NCBI GenBank assembly: GCA_016938035.1 | Contig: JAFGVK010000001.1 | Span: 1 to 52,775 of the forward strand | DNA: 52,775 nucleotides | Source: Deltaproteobacteria bacterium | Lineage (GTDB): Bacteria; Myxococcota_A; UBA796; GCA-2862545 | Reading direction: 5' to 3' | Translations under genes and position numbers: made by a program | Notes under the pieces: generated by a model | The model's database searches: none | What the model was told of the DNA's origin: nothing | What the model saw: the letters and a program-made list of their open reading frames with translations, nothing else | Part shown: piece after piece, positions 27,313 to 36,256 of the stretch | Position numbering within the stretch: position 1 is the first letter of the stretch | Layout: every line of letters starts with the position of its first letter

Positions 27313-28212
27313 ATGGCCAAGGCAGAGAAGCGCGGACCGCTCCGCGCGATCTTGTTTTTTGCTCTCGCGCTAGTGGCTGGAGGCATCTCCGTCGCGGTGA
27401 TCTGGCTGGTGATCCAGAACTACGAGTCTCGGATCGAGAACGCCCAGTACCAGGAGGAGATGAAGCTCGCGATCGTCGCCCAGCGCACGCTCTATCCGGG
27501 CCTCACCATCACCGAGGAGGACGTAGTGGCGGTGCCGATCCCGGTCACCTACTACCCCCCCAACGTGTACGCCTCTCCGCAGCAGGTGGTGGGGCAGGTC
27601 CCCAAGGAGCGCATCCTCCCCAACGAGTACATCCGCTCCGAGAGACTCTCCAACAGGTCCGACGGGGTCGGCCTGAACGCCCTGGTCTCGCGCGGGATGC
27701 GGGCGGTCTCGATCGACATCTCCAAGGGCGCGTCCCTGTCGGGGTTCCTGAACCCGGGGAACTATGTGGACGTGCTGGTGACGATCCAGAGCGAGGGGCA
27801 CCCCCCCGAGACCCGCACCATCCTCCAGGCGGTCTATGTGCTCGCGGTGGCGGGACGCACCCTCACCCCGAGCGGTGAGGTGGCGCCGGCGCCCACCGGA
27901 AAGAAGTCCAAGAAGGCGGTGGCCACGGGGGTCCGGCGCACCAGGGAGGCCGCGCCCTCGGTCACCCTCCAGGTCACGCCTGAGCAGGCGGAGCAGCTGG
28001 CGCACGCCTCGCAGCGCGGGGCCATCACCCTGCTGCTCCGCAACGACCTCGACCTCCAGGTCGCCGAGAGCGATGGGGTGACCACGGACATCCTGGTCGG
28101 GAAGAAGGAGCCGGAGGTGGTGGCCAAGAAGCCTGTGGTCCGCAAGGAGCAGGGGCCCACCCTGATGATCTACAAGGGCACCTCGGGCCGGCAGTTTGAG
28201 TACAAGAAGTGA
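27313..28212 (+). CDS. cpaB: Flp pilus assembly protein CpaB-like, SAF domain
   Basis: The product is 299 aa. An N-terminal membrane anchor (LFFALALVAGGISVAVIWLV) is followed by a SAF domain (about 50-115: VAQRTLYPGLTITEEDVVAV, GQVPKERILPNEYI) and the RcpC/CpaB region (GMRAVSIDISKGASLSGFL, NPGNYVDVLVT, VTLQVTPEQAEQL). CpaB belongs to Tad/Flp pilus machines at the inner membrane or periplasm. No other tad/cpa gene is present in the window, so it is an orphan here. Its stop codon lies at the first bases of repeat R2. Confidence 0.85.
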   Translation: MAKAEKRGPLRAILFFALALVAGGISVAVIWLVIQNYESRIENAQYQEEMKLAIVAQRTLYPGLTITEEDVVAVPIPVTYYPPNVYASPQQVVGQVPKERILPNEYIRSERLSNRSDGVGLNALVSRGMRAVSIDISKGASLSGFLNPGNYVDVLVTIQSEGHPPETRTILQAVYVLAVAGRTLTPSGEVAPAPTGKKSKKAVATGVRRTREAAPSVTLQVTPEQAEQLAHASQRGAITLLLRNDLDLQVAESDGVTTDILVGKKEPEVVAKKPVVRKEQGPTLMIYKGTSGRQFEYKK

Positions 28213-28354
28213 GCCACTCGTAGGAACCCCCTCTGCGCGTGGCAAGGCCGCCGACGTTCCGGGAGGACGCCGATTCTCGTCGCAGCGTGCTACGGGCGAA
28301 CCAGCGTTTTGGGAGAGGCAGCGCAGCGCGGGGACCTTTGACGAGGGGCTCAAC
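28209..28354 (+). repeat. R2 repeat, copy 2
   Basis: It matches 108-254 at roughly 88%. It begins exactly at the cpaB stop. In the frame used by the partial gene at the left edge it reads EPLVGTPSARG, then RRFSSQRATGEPAFWERQRS, and ends at a TAG at 28358-28360. At least six of the differences from copy 1 are silent in that frame. It looks like a truncated relic of that coding segment and not a random repeat. Confidence 0.7.
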
Positions 28355-28424
28355 AAGTAGCCCGGTGGGGCGCGCCTCGTCACGCCAAGGGCTGCCTGCC
28401 AGGTCCAAGCCTACAACCTCCGGG

Positions 28425-28525
28425 CGCGTTGGCGCTCGCGCCCAGGGCTCGTCGCTCGCACGCGCGGTAGACGTGGCTCCGCGTGAGCCCTCCCTCCTCG
28501 CCCGCGAGGGCTCACCGCGAGCGAG
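28425..28525 (+). repeat. R3 repeat, divergent copy 2
   Basis: It shares with 1119-1235 the ordered blocks GGCGCTCGCGCCCAGGGCTCGTCG, GACGTGG and CCCTCCCTCCTCGCC. It is more diverged than the copy at 51.6 kb, and the exact ends cannot be fixed by eye. Confidence 0.4.
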
Positions 28526-28539
28526 CCGCTCGGCTTGCC

Positions 28540-28822
28540 CTAGAGGACATCCGTCCGATGCGCTGGCGCCCTGGTCACGATAGCAGGCGATTCTCCTTCC
28601 ATGTCCGGCGCTAGAGGCGACACCGCAGGAGGCGCGACCGATCGGTTCGAGGTCAGCGTCCTGCTGCAGCACGCGTCGCGCCCCGGGGAGCGTCGCGGCA
28701 GGGTGGAACCGCGAACAGACCCTCGTTCTCGACGCATGCTCCGCTGGCCTCACGGCTGTTGCCGAGCCTTGGGCGAGCCGGTGGATCCGGGACCCTGTGC
28801 AGTCGGACCGCAGCGCCTGGCT
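28540..28822 (+). mobile_element. MITE-like R1 element, copy 2
   Basis: The 5' end AGGACATCCGTCCGATGCG and the following GGTCACGATAGC match the family. The interior shares GACCGATCGG, CCCCGGGGAGCGTCGCGGCAG and GCCGAGCCTTGGGCGAGCCG with the next copy. The 3' terminal repeat is degraded (GTGCAGTCGGACCG, without the GATTTCCTG end). It is non-coding. Confidence 0.7.
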
Positions 28823-29091
28823 TGGTCCCAACCGTCGGGCCGACTGCCCGGATGGCGCGAGGATCGAAAGCCGCCCGCAGGAGCGCCCTGCACACTGGAA
28901 AGCGGCCATGTCGCACCCCCCCGGCGCGACCACGAGGCTGGCGACACGGAGTGTCCAACCGAATCGCGGCATCCCCGGCGCTGCGGGAACGCGCCCTTGC
29001 CCGGAGCTCTCAGCGGGTAGCGCCGAGACGGGGCGCCCGCAGGTTGGCGATCGCCGCTGGCTGATCGGGCGGTGTGCCACCCGTGCACACC
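28823..29091. other. Spacer between two R1 copies
   Basis: This is 269 bp of high-GC sequence with no supported ORF, hairpin or family match that I can see. It separates two R1 elements in the same orientation. Confidence 0.4.
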
Positions 29092-29372
29092 CGAGAACAC
29101 ACGGCGGTTGCGTCCCCCCACTGCTCGCCATAGCTGTTGAGTCATTCGGTAGATCCTTCGCTATCAACGACCTCACCGTCATCCCGACCGATCGGATAGG
29201 GCTCGGCAGCCCCTTGCAGCACGAGCCGCGCCCGGGGAGCGTCGCGACAGGGTGGAACCGCGAACAGAGCCTCGTTATCGGCGCATGCTCCGCTGGCCTC
29301 GCGGGTGTTGCCGAGCCTTGGGCGAGCCGGTGGATCCACGACGTTGTGCGCCCGGACCGGATTTCCAGACCG
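29092..29372 (+). mobile_element. MITE-like R1 element, copy 3
   Basis: The centre and 3' half match copy 2 closely (GTCGCGACAGGGTGGAACCG, CGCATGCTCCGCTGGCCT, GCCGAGCCTTGGGCGAGCCG). The 3' end is intact (GTGCGCCCGGACCGGATTTCC). The 5' end is degenerate. The similar strings CCGAGAACACACGGC (from 29091) and CCGGAGAACACGCGGC (from 29371) lie at the two edges and could be a direct repeat. It ends about 24 bp from the stop of the convergent MFS gene. Confidence 0.7.
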
Positions 29373-29395
29373 GAGAACACGCGGCCAGCGAGCCG

Positions 29396-30517
29396 CTACC
29401 GCGGCCCTCGCTCCCGCTGCACGGCCAGCGCGATGAGGGTCGCCGCGAGGCTCAGGGCGGTCATGGACAGGAACAGCGTCCTGGTGCCGCCCAGGCTCAG
29501 CAGCGCCGCGTTCATCCCCGTAGACGCCAGGTAGGCCGCTCCGAACGCGACCGCCGTGAGCAAGGCCTGGGTCTGGTTCTCCTGTCCCTCTGGCGCCGCC
29601 TCCGAGAAGATCGACACCGCCGCGAGCCAGAACGCGCCGAACTGGAGCCCATGCAGGCTCTGGGTCGCGATCATCACCCACGCCTGTCCGCTCAGGCCGG
29701 TGAGCGCCCACCGCGGGAGCCCAGCCGCCAGGGCGATCACCAGCAGCGGACCCGCGCCTACCCGCGCCAGCACCGCCCTCCCTCGGGTGAGCAGCACCCA
29801 CTCCGACGCGACCCCTGTGCCCATCGCCACACCCGCGACCCAGCTCGGCAGGTGCAGGTGGTCCAGGTGCAGGGTGAACAGCGTGTCGTAGGTGGCCAGC
29901 CCGATCCCGTGGAGGAAGATGGCGACCAGCAGCCACCGCAGCCGCTTGCTGGCCGGCAGCGCGGGCCGCACCCCGGTCGCGCCCGCGGTCGCGGGGGAGG
30001 GGAGGGCCCAGGCGAGCGCCGCACGCGCGACGAGGAGGGCCACCGGCAGCACCAGCGGCGCCCTGGTCCCCAGGCCTCCCACCGCCCCGCCCACTACCAC
30101 AGCCCCCAGGAAACCGACGGATCCGAAGCTGCGGATCGCTCCGTACGCGCCCACGTCGCCTCGGAGGAGCTGCACGGTCAGCGCGTCGGACAGGGGCGAG
30201 ATGGGGGCGGTGGCCAGGGCGAAGAGCAGCAGGCCCGCGCCCAGGCCGGTGACCGAGTCCGACACCAGGATGAGCGCCCCGCCGGCGGCGGCGAGCGCGG
30301 CCGCACCCCGCAGGATCCATCCCCTGCGCCCGGTCCGATCGGCGACCCAGGCCCAGAGTGGCCCGCCCACCAGGAGGCCTACGGGCGTCAGCGCCAGCAG
30401 CGCGGCCGCCTCGCCCTCGGAGAGGCCCGAGGACACCAGGAGCAGGGCCATGAACGGCAGCATGGCGATGCCGCCGTAGGAGGTCGCGTACCAGGCGCGA
30501 AGGAGGGGGTGGGACAT
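29396..30517 (-). CDS. MFS transporter (HcaT/nucleoside-permease-like)
   Basis: The product is 373 aa with about 12 predicted helices, compact as in the MFS_1-like group. The signature between helices 2 and 3 reads GPLWAWVADRTGRRG. A second half begins near SKRLRWLLVAIFLHGIG. The motif TLFTLHLDHLHLPSWVAGVA is typical of this group. The substrate is unknown. It is divergent from the TPR lipoprotein gene at 30579. Confidence 0.85.
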   Translation of the reverse strand: MSHPLLRAWYATSYGGIAMLPFMALLLVSSGLSEGEAAALLALTPVGLLVGGPLWAWVADRTGRRGWILRGAAALAAAGGALILVSDSVTGLGAGLLLFALATAPISPLSDALTVQLLRGDVGAYGAIRSFGSVGFLGAVVVGGAVGGLGTRAPLVLPVALLVARAALAWALPSPATAGATGVRPALPASKRLRWLLVAIFLHGIGLATYDTLFTLHLDHLHLPSWVAGVAMGTGVASEWVLLTRGRAVLARVGAGPLLVIALAAGLPRWALTGLSGQAWVMIATQSLHGLQFGAFWLAAVSIFSEAAPEGQENQTQALLTAVAFGAAYLASTGMNAALLSLGGTRTLFLSMTALSLAATLIALAVQRERGPR

Positions 30518-30578
30518 GGCGCCCCCTCTACCTCCGCTGGGGGTGGGACGTAAAGGCGCCGCGTGGCATACTGCGTCG

Positions 30579-31883
30579 ATGTGGCGCCATTCTCTCCTCG
30601 TCGTGCTCCTCGCCTGCCGTCATCCCGCGGCCCCAGTGCGCTATGACCTCGTCGCCGCCGGGGAGCTGGGCACCGCGCGGCGTGGGGCGCTGGACGGGGG
30701 GACCGCGGCGCTGGTCCTGCAGGCGGCGGTCGCTCGGGAGCGGGGCGAACGCGAGCTGGCGGAGCGGGCCTGGGCCGCTGCGAGGGAGCGGGCGCCGTCG
30801 GACCCGTGGATCGCCGAGCAGCTGGCCGCCGCCCCGGTGGAGGAGACGGTCCTTGCGGAGGGCCTCGCCCTGTCCGCCGCTGCGCCGGAGCAGGTGCTGG
30901 CGTGGGCCCTTCCCCGCCTTCCCAGGGGCGGGGTCACCCTCGCGGCGATCGCCCTCGACGCCGCGCGCAGGTCGTGCAGGGCGGGTCCTGTGTGGGCCTG
31001 GGCCCGGAGCGAGCCCCTGGTGTACTCCGGCGACCCCGCCTGGGCACAGGTGGGGCTGGAGGCCGCGCGCCTCGCCGGGGACGACGCGCTGGCGCTGCGC
31101 CTGCTGGGGCCGGAGGAGGGCCCCACCTGGGTCGCCCGCGCGCTGCTGGACCGGGGGGACGCGTCCGGGGCGCTCGCGGTGCTGGAGCGGGGCGGGCTGA
31201 GCGAGGACGAGCGGTCCCTGGCGGGCGAGGCGCTGCTCGCAGGGGGGCACCTGGATCAGGCGCTCGTCCTGTGGGATGGCCCCGCAGGCGCCCGCGCGGC
31301 GGTGGACGCGCTGCTGGCCGCCGGCGCCCTCGGGGCGGCGCGGGAGCGCGCCGGGGGCGATCCCAGGCTGCTTGCGAGGGTGCTGCTGGCGGAGGGAGAC
31401 CGCCCCGGCGCGCTGGCCCTGCTCCCCGATCCCGCCCTGCGCGCGGGGGCGCTGTGGGCGGCGGGGGACGGGGACGGAGCGCTTGCGGCGCTCGGCGAGC
31501 TCCCACCGGACGCGCCGCGGGTGGTCCGTGACAGGGCCAGGGTGCTGGAGGGCATGGGCCGTTTGGAGGCGGCGGAGGCAGCCTGGGGCGAGGCTGCGCG
31601 GCGCGATCCCGCCGACGCCACCGCGGCCCTGCGCCTGGCCCGCCTGTCTGGCGCGGCGGAGGACCGCGCCAGGGCCCTCGCGGCCGACCCCTGCTCGGTG
31701 GAGGCGCTGCTGCTCGCGGCGCGATACTCCGCCGATGGCGCCCAGGCGCGCGCCTACCTCGAGCGTGCGCTGGAGGTGGCGCCGCTCAACCCTGAGGCGC
31801 TGCTGGCCCTCGCCGAGCGGCTGGGAGAACAGGACGAGCGAGCCCATGTCCTCGCGGCGCGGGCGAGGAGGAGGACGCGGTGA
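30579..31883 (+). CDS. TPR-repeat lipoprotein
   Basis: The product is 434 aa. ATG 30579 starts a short signal RHSLLVVLLAC with the lipobox Cys at about position 12. The rest is Ala/Leu/Arg-rich helical repeats of TPR type (for example RLEAAEAAWGEAARRDPADA and RAYLERALEVAPLNPEALLA), so it is probably a scaffold for an outer-membrane or periplasmic complex. It overlaps the next lipoprotein by 4 nt (GTGA), so the two are probably made together. Confidence 0.8.
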   Translation: MWRHSLLVVLLACRHPAAPVRYDLVAAGELGTARRGALDGGTAALVLQAAVARERGERELAERAWAAARERAPSDPWIAEQLAAAPVEETVLAEGLALSAAAPEQVLAWALPRLPRGGVTLAAIALDAARRSCRAGPVWAWARSEPLVYSGDPAWAQVGLEAARLAGDDALALRLLGPEEGPTWVARALLDRGDASGALAVLERGGLSEDERSLAGEALLAGGHLDQALVLWDGPAGARAAVDALLAAGALGAARERAGGDPRLLARVLLAEGDRPGALALLPDPALRAGALWAAGDGDGALAALGELPPDAPRVVRDRARVLEGMGRLEAAEAAWGEAARRDPADATAALRLARLSGAAEDRARALAADPCSVEALLLAARYSADGAQARAYLERALEVAPLNPEALLALAERLGEQDERAHVLAARARRRTR

Positions 31884-32668
31884 CCAGGTTCGGATGGATG
31901 GCGGTGCTCGCCCTAGGGTGCGCGAAGCAGACGCAGCCCGTGGCCCTCGTGGGCCCGGTGGAGCAGGTGCTGGAGCGCGCGCGCGCGCGGTCGATCCCCG
32001 ATCCGGCCCGCTCTCGGGTCCACGTCCACATCGCGCAGGGGCGCGACGAGGTGAAGGCCGCGAGCGTGGGCGGCGGGGTGGTGATCGACCGGCCGGGCCA
32101 CGGGCGTCTCGATCTGATGCACCCAGTCGCGGGGCGGCTCTACTCCGCGGTGACCGATGGGGAGGTCGCCGGGGTGCTGATGATGGACGCCAAGCGGCAC
32201 CTGGTCGCCGATCACGCGGAGGAGGTGCTGAGCGAGCTGACCGGTGGACTGGCGGGGGTCGACGACCTGCTCGCGGTGCTTGTAGGGGACCTGCCGCTGG
32301 ACGAGGCCGAGGTGCTGTCGCGGCAGGTGGACGAGGGCGCGCTGAGGGTAGAGCTGGCGGGGCCGGACCACACCCGGCTGGTGGCGTGGCTGGAACCCGA
32401 CCAGGCCACGGTGCGGCGCCTGGAGGGCCTCGACGCGGAGGGGGCGGTGCAGCTCACCGTGGTGTACGGCCCCTACACCGAGGTGGAGGGCCGCTGGCTC
32501 CCCGAGAGCCTCCACCTGGAGGCGCCGGCCGCGGCGCTGGTGCTGGAGCTCCGCTACGACCGGTGGGTGGTGCCCGACACCCCCCCAGAGGTCTTCGACC
32601 TGAGCACGCCAGAGGGCTTCGCCAGGGAGCCGCTGGAGGACGTGCTGCGGGGCCTGCGCGGCCCTTGA
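31880..32668 (+). CDS. LolA/DUF4292-like lipoprotein
   Basis: The product is 262 aa from GTG 31880 (GTGA overlap with the previous stop). The signal WMAVLALGC places the lipid Cys at about 14. The body has the pattern of LolA/LolB-type lipid-binding beta-barrels: HIAQGRDEVKAASVGGG, DRPGHGRLDLMHPVAG, and later PDQATVRRLEGLDAEG, then LTVVYGPYTEVEGRWLPESL. It may handle lipids or lipoproteins at the outer membrane with its TPR neighbour. The family assignment is by pattern only. Confidence 0.65.
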   Translation: MTRFGWMAVLALGCAKQTQPVALVGPVEQVLERARARSIPDPARSRVHVHIAQGRDEVKAASVGGGVVIDRPGHGRLDLMHPVAGRLYSAVTDGEVAGVLMMDAKRHLVADHAEEVLSELTGGLAGVDDLLAVLVGDLPLDEAEVLSRQVDEGALRVELAGPDHTRLVAWLEPDQATVRRLEGLDAEGAVQLTVVYGPYTEVEGRWLPESLHLEAPAAALVLELRYDRWVVPDTPPEVFDLSTPEGFAREPLEDVLRGLRGP

Positions 32669-32773
32669 CCGGCGCGTGGGTGAGAGCGGCGCTCTGTGCC
32701 CGCTGGGACCGGTGACATCGCGGGGCTTGCGCCCGCGCCGCTGGCGGGCGATGCTGTACACCCGGAGGCTGCC

Positions 32774-33025
32774 ATGTCCGCAAGTGTCGAGGTTGAGGTA
32801 GAGGACTCTGTGGAGGAGGAGCCCCCTCGCTCGGGCCGCGCGCCGCGCCCAGAGGCCAGCTCGGCCAGGGTCGAGGTGGAGCGCGAGGTCACCAAGCGAC
32901 ACCTGATCGAGGCCGTCACCTCGGTGGTGGTGGTGGTCTTGTACATGGCCTTCTCGCTGCTCCGAGACCGAGATCGCGGGGTGGTGGTGGTCGACGGTGG
33001 TCCAGAGGACGACTGGGTGGAGTAG
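32774..33025 (+). CDS. Small single-pass membrane protein
   Basis: The product is 83 aa from ATG 32774 with GGAGG at 32764. An acidic then basic, Pro-rich N-terminus (EVEVEDSVEEEPPRS) is followed by one hydrophobic helix (LIEAVTSVVVVVLYMAFSLL) and an acidic tail ending EDDWVE. I recognise no family. Confidence 0.6.
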   Translation: MSASVEVEVEDSVEEEPPRSGRAPRPEASSARVEVEREVTKRHLIEAVTSVVVVVLYMAFSLLRDRDRGVVVVDGGPEDDWVE

Positions 33026-33409
33026 AGGTCGCTCGCTCCGGCCTTCTGGCGACAGGACGCCACGGCGAGGTCCACCGACTCAGCGGGCGCCGCCCGGTGC
33101 ACCGGACGTCTCCGTCCCTCGGACCCAGCGCGGCTGTCCGCTGCCGTGGCTCAATAGCCGGGTGGCCCGGGGCGTCCGCTCGTCATCCGTCACGTGGTCC
33201 CTCCGCCCCAACCGGGCTTCGCCCTTCGGCCTTCCCGCCTCGATGGGCTCGGTCTGGACCAGCTAGTCGAGGCTTTCGACCGCGGTAGGTCCTCGCGCTG
33301 CTGGCCCCACGCCCGGTGCGCGCGATGGGTGGGCGCCCCCTCGGTGGAGGGCGCGGAGGCCTGGGCTGGTGCGGCAACGCGGTCGAGATCAGGTCTAACG
33401 CCGCGCCGA
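33026..33409. other. Convergent gap without a gene
   Basis: 384 bp lie between the small membrane protein and recJ. The block CCGCCCCAACCGGGCTTCGC (33202-33221) followed by TTCGGCCTT faintly resembles the core of repeat R3, but the match is too short to claim. No terminator with a T tract and no supported ORF is seen. Confidence 0.4.
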
Positions 33410-35164
33410 TCACGCCTTGCGCGCGTCATCCAGCGAGAGCTGCAGCAGGCGCCGCCCGTTGAAGACGTTGACCTGCAGGTGACCCAGCAGATCGAGGGCC
33501 TCGCTCCGGAAGGTCTGTTCGTGCTCCGGGTGCTCCCACCACACAAGCTCCACCGGCGCGCCGCGCCCGGTGGGCAGCGAGGCCTTGAGCAGCCGCCCCT
33601 GCGCCCGCAGCTCCACCGCCGCGGGCCGCACCCCCCGCAACAGCAGCCTGGGCCGGGGGTTCCCGATCCCGAAGGGCCCCAGGCGGTCAAGCTCGTCGAC
33701 CAGGTCCTCGGACAGGTCCTCCGGGTTGATGGCCACGTCGGCTCGCCGCACCACCACCCGGTCCTCGGCGGTAGAGTGCTCCGCGACGTACCGGTGGAGC
33801 CTCGCGCGCAGCTCCTCCAGCTTGTCTGTGGGCACGGTGAAGCCTGCGGCGCCGGCGTGCCCGCCGAACTTCACGAGCAAGTCGCGCACCGACTCCAGCG
33901 CGTCGACCGCGTGGATCGCGGTGATGGAGCGCACGCTGCCCACCGCGCGGTCCCCCTGGACCGCGAACACCGCGGTGGGGAGGCCGAGCTGGTCCTTCAC
34001 CCGCGAGGCGACGATCCCCACCACGCCCCTGTGCCAGCCGTCCTCCTCGGTGCCGCCGATCACCGCGAACAGGCCGCGCTCCTCAGTGGCCGAGGCCAGC
34101 GCGAGCTGGGTGAGGCGCCGCTGGATCCCCTGCCGCTCGGTGTTGAGGGCGTTCAGCTCGATCGCCATGGCCTTGGCTCTCACCTCGTCCCGCTCGTGCA
34201 GCAGGTCGACCACCAGGTTGGCCCCCGCCAGGCGCCCCGCTGCGTTGATCCTGGGGCCCACCCTGAAGCCCAGATCCGACGCGGTGATGGTCTTCCCCTT
34301 CAGCCCGCTGACCTCGAGCAGGGCCGCGAGGCCAGGGGCGTGCGGGCCCCTGTTCAGCTCGGCTAGACCCAGGGTGACAATGGCGCGGTTCTCGCGCGTG
34401 ATCAGCGGGACCATGTCCGCGACGGTGCCGATGGCGGCGAGCTTGATCAGCGAGAGCAGCATCGGCTTGAAGCGCGGGTGCCCCTCTAGCAGCGCCTGGG
34501 CGACCTTGAGGCTCACCCCGCAGGCAGCCAGCGAGGGGTTGGGGTAGTCGCAGCCCTCCTGCGGCGGACAGAGCACGATCGCGTCGGGAGGGACCGACTC
34601 ACCCGCCGGCAGGTGGTGGTCGCACACCAGCACGTCGGCGCCCCCCTCACGCGCCACCCTCACCGCCGCGTGGTCCCGCACCCCGATGTCTGCCGTGATG
34701 ATCAGCCCCACCCCGGCCTCTAGCGCCCTCTGGGCGGCGTCGACCGAGAAGCCGTAGCCCTCGGTGAAGCGGTGGGGGATGTGGTAGTCGATCCGGTCCG
34801 GCGGGTGCCCCGCGAGGCGGAGGGCCGCCTGGAGGATCAGGGAGGAGGTGGTGCCGTCCACGTCGTAGTCGGTGATGATGCGGATCAGCTCTCGGTCCGC
34901 GATGGCGCGCCGCAGGCGCTGCACCGCTCGGTCCATGTTGAGCATCAGGGAGGGTGGCAGGAGGTCGTCGAGGGAGGGGTGGAGCAGGCGCGCGTCCGCC
35001 TCCTCACCGAAGCGCGCCGCGAAGATCGTGGCGCTCGCGGGAGAGAGCCCGGTGCGGACGCGGACCGCCGCGGTCTGGCGGGCCTCAGTCAGCGTCCAGC
35101 GGGCGCCGGTGAGCGAGAGCGGGCTAGGCGAAGAGGAGATATCCAAGGAGAAAACCTGCAACAA
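33410..35164 (-). CDS. recJ: Single-stranded-DNA-specific exonuclease RecJ
   Basis: The product is 584 aa, the usual length. The DHH-family motifs are all present: ITDYDVDGTTS (Asp99, Asp101, Asp103), TADIGVRDH, CDHHLPAG (Asp182, His183, His184), and the C-terminal DHHA1 motif GGHAGAAGF. It degrades single-stranded DNA 5' to 3' in recombination, mismatch and base-excision repair. The ATG at 35164 overlaps the 3' end of the upstream gene by 41 nt; no nearer start is convincing. Confidence 0.96.
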   Translation of the reverse strand: MLQVFSLDISSSPSPLSLTGARWTLTEARQTAAVRVRTGLSPASATIFAARFGEEADARLLHPSLDDLLPPSLMLNMDRAVQRLRRAIADRELIRIITDYDVDGTTSSLILQAALRLAGHPPDRIDYHIPHRFTEGYGFSVDAAQRALEAGVGLIITADIGVRDHAAVRVAREGGADVLVCDHHLPAGESVPPDAIVLCPPQEGCDYPNPSLAACGVSLKVAQALLEGHPRFKPMLLSLIKLAAIGTVADMVPLITRENRAIVTLGLAELNRGPHAPGLAALLEVSGLKGKTITASDLGFRVGPRINAAGRLAGANLVVDLLHERDEVRAKAMAIELNALNTERQGIQRRLTQLALASATEERGLFAVIGGTEEDGWHRGVVGIVASRVKDQLGLPTAVFAVQGDRAVGSVRSITAIHAVDALESVRDLLVKFGGHAGAAGFTVPTDKLEELRARLHRYVAEHSTAEDRVVVRRADVAINPEDLSEDLVDELDRLGPFGIGNPRPRLLLRGVRPAAVELRAQGRLLKASLPTGRGAPVELVWWEHPEHEQTFRSEALDLLGHLQVNVFNGRRLLQLSLDDARKA

Positions 35165-36167
35165 TGCCGAGGGTTGTGCCGAGGAGGCCCAGCCAGAGCG
35201 GGGGCACGTCCCCAGGGGGCTGCGGAGAGGCCACGCGCGGGCTGGTCGGGGTGATGGTGGCGTCCCGCTGCACCGGCGCGGGCGGTGTGAGGGCCTCCTC
35301 GCCGCGCAGGCAGAGGCGCACTCTGGTCGCGTCGGTGTCGTGAGGGCTGGTGCACAGCAGATCGAGCACCACCTCCTCGCCCGCGAGGCTGGTTCGGAGG
35401 ATCCGGATCGGGACCCTGCCGTCCCTCGCCCAGGTGAGGGTCTCGGAGGTGAAGACCTCGTCGCGCAGGGTGTCCTGGAGGATCGGGGTCGCGCCCGACT
35501 GGAGCACCGCCTCCTCGTGCACCTGGACCCGCTCCTCGGCGGTGATGGCCTGCTCCCGGTGGACGGTGCTGATCCGGCACACGCCAGGGGCGCCGAGCTG
35601 ATCCTCCAGCCGCCGGCGCATCCGCCCGAGCGCCTGCCGGAAGGCCTCCAGCAGTCCCTCCGGGAGGGGCTGGACCACCGGTGAGAGGTCCCTCAGCTCC
35701 TGGAGCACCGCCTCTCGCCGGGCGGGATCGTGCCCCTCCACCGCTGGCACGCAGGCGACCACCGGCACCTGGCCGCGGTCGAGCTGCGACTCCTCCAGGA
35801 AGCGCCGGAGGGCCTCCTGGGTGCGGCGGTTCTGCTCGGGCGACTGTGGGTGCGCGACAAACACGACGGCGTCGGTGTTGCGGAACACCTCGCGCCTGTG
35901 GGTGGGGTTGAGCGCGTCGCTGGCCAGCCCGTACACCTCAATCTGCAGGGCGTAGCCCTCCAGGTGGCTCGCCCGCATCGGGCGGTAGTCGAAGGTCCAG
36001 CCCGCGGTGGGGGACTCCTCGGTGGCGATGGGGAGCAGGGCGGAGCGGGTGCGCACCGGGACGCCGTCGTGGAGGGTCTCCATGAGGTCGCTCAGGCCCA
36101 CCTCTTGGTGGCCAAAGACCACCACCTTCGGTGTGAGCAGCTTGAGCTGGCTGTAGATGGTGGCCAA
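35124..36167 (-). CDS. MglA-like pseudo-GTPase with C-terminal membrane anchor
   Basis: The product is 347 aa. The first ~190 residues follow the MglA/Ras-like layout: strand KVVVFG, a switch-like stretch RTRSALLPIATEES, TFDYRP, YALQIEVYG, TDAVVFVAHPQSPEQN and VPVVACVPAVEG. The P-loop reads GHQEVGLSDL, where GxxxxGK[S/T] is expected, so the phosphate-binding Lys is missing and nucleotide hydrolysis is doubtful. A single C-terminal helix (LGLLGTTLGIVAGFLLGYLL) anchors it. It may act as a polarity or scaffold factor. It overlaps recJ at its 3' end. Confidence 0.7.
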   Translation of the reverse strand: MATIYSQLKLLTPKVVVFGHQEVGLSDLMETLHDGVPVRTRSALLPIATEESPTAGWTFDYRPMRASHLEGYALQIEVYGLASDALNPTHRREVFRNTDAVVFVAHPQSPEQNRRTQEALRRFLEESQLDRGQVPVVACVPAVEGHDPARREAVLQELRDLSPVVQPLPEGLLEAFRQALGRMRRRLEDQLGAPGVCRISTVHREQAITAEERVQVHEEAVLQSGATPILQDTLRDEVFTSETLTWARDGRVPIRILRTSLAGEEVVLDLLCTSPHDTDATRVRLCLRGEEALTPPAPVQRDATITPTSPRVASPQPPGDVPPLWLGLLGTTLGIVAGFLLGYLLFA

Positions 36168-36188
36168 TTCCCGTGTCCCCTTTGACGG

Positions 36189-36194
36189 AGTATA
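36189..36194 (-). promoter_or_regulatory. Predicted -10 box for the pseudo-GTPase gene
   Basis: On the minus strand TATACT (in CTTATACTCC) lies 22 nt before the ATG at 36167. No clear -35 box is found. The 89-bp divergent gap also feeds lgt. Confidence 0.35.
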
Positions 36195-36256
36195 AGCCTT
36201 TGGGTGTCGCGGCGGGGGGTGTCCGGTTAGCGAGCACCGACCCAGGAGGAGCCGCC

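Noticed and set aside
28823-29091. A small gene between the two R1 copies
   Set aside because: No frame has a ribosome-binding site together with plausible codon use; nothing in it is conserved with other gaps.
33202-33240. Fourth R3 copy
   Set aside because: Only about 30 bp resemble the R3 core, not enough to separate from chance at this GC content.
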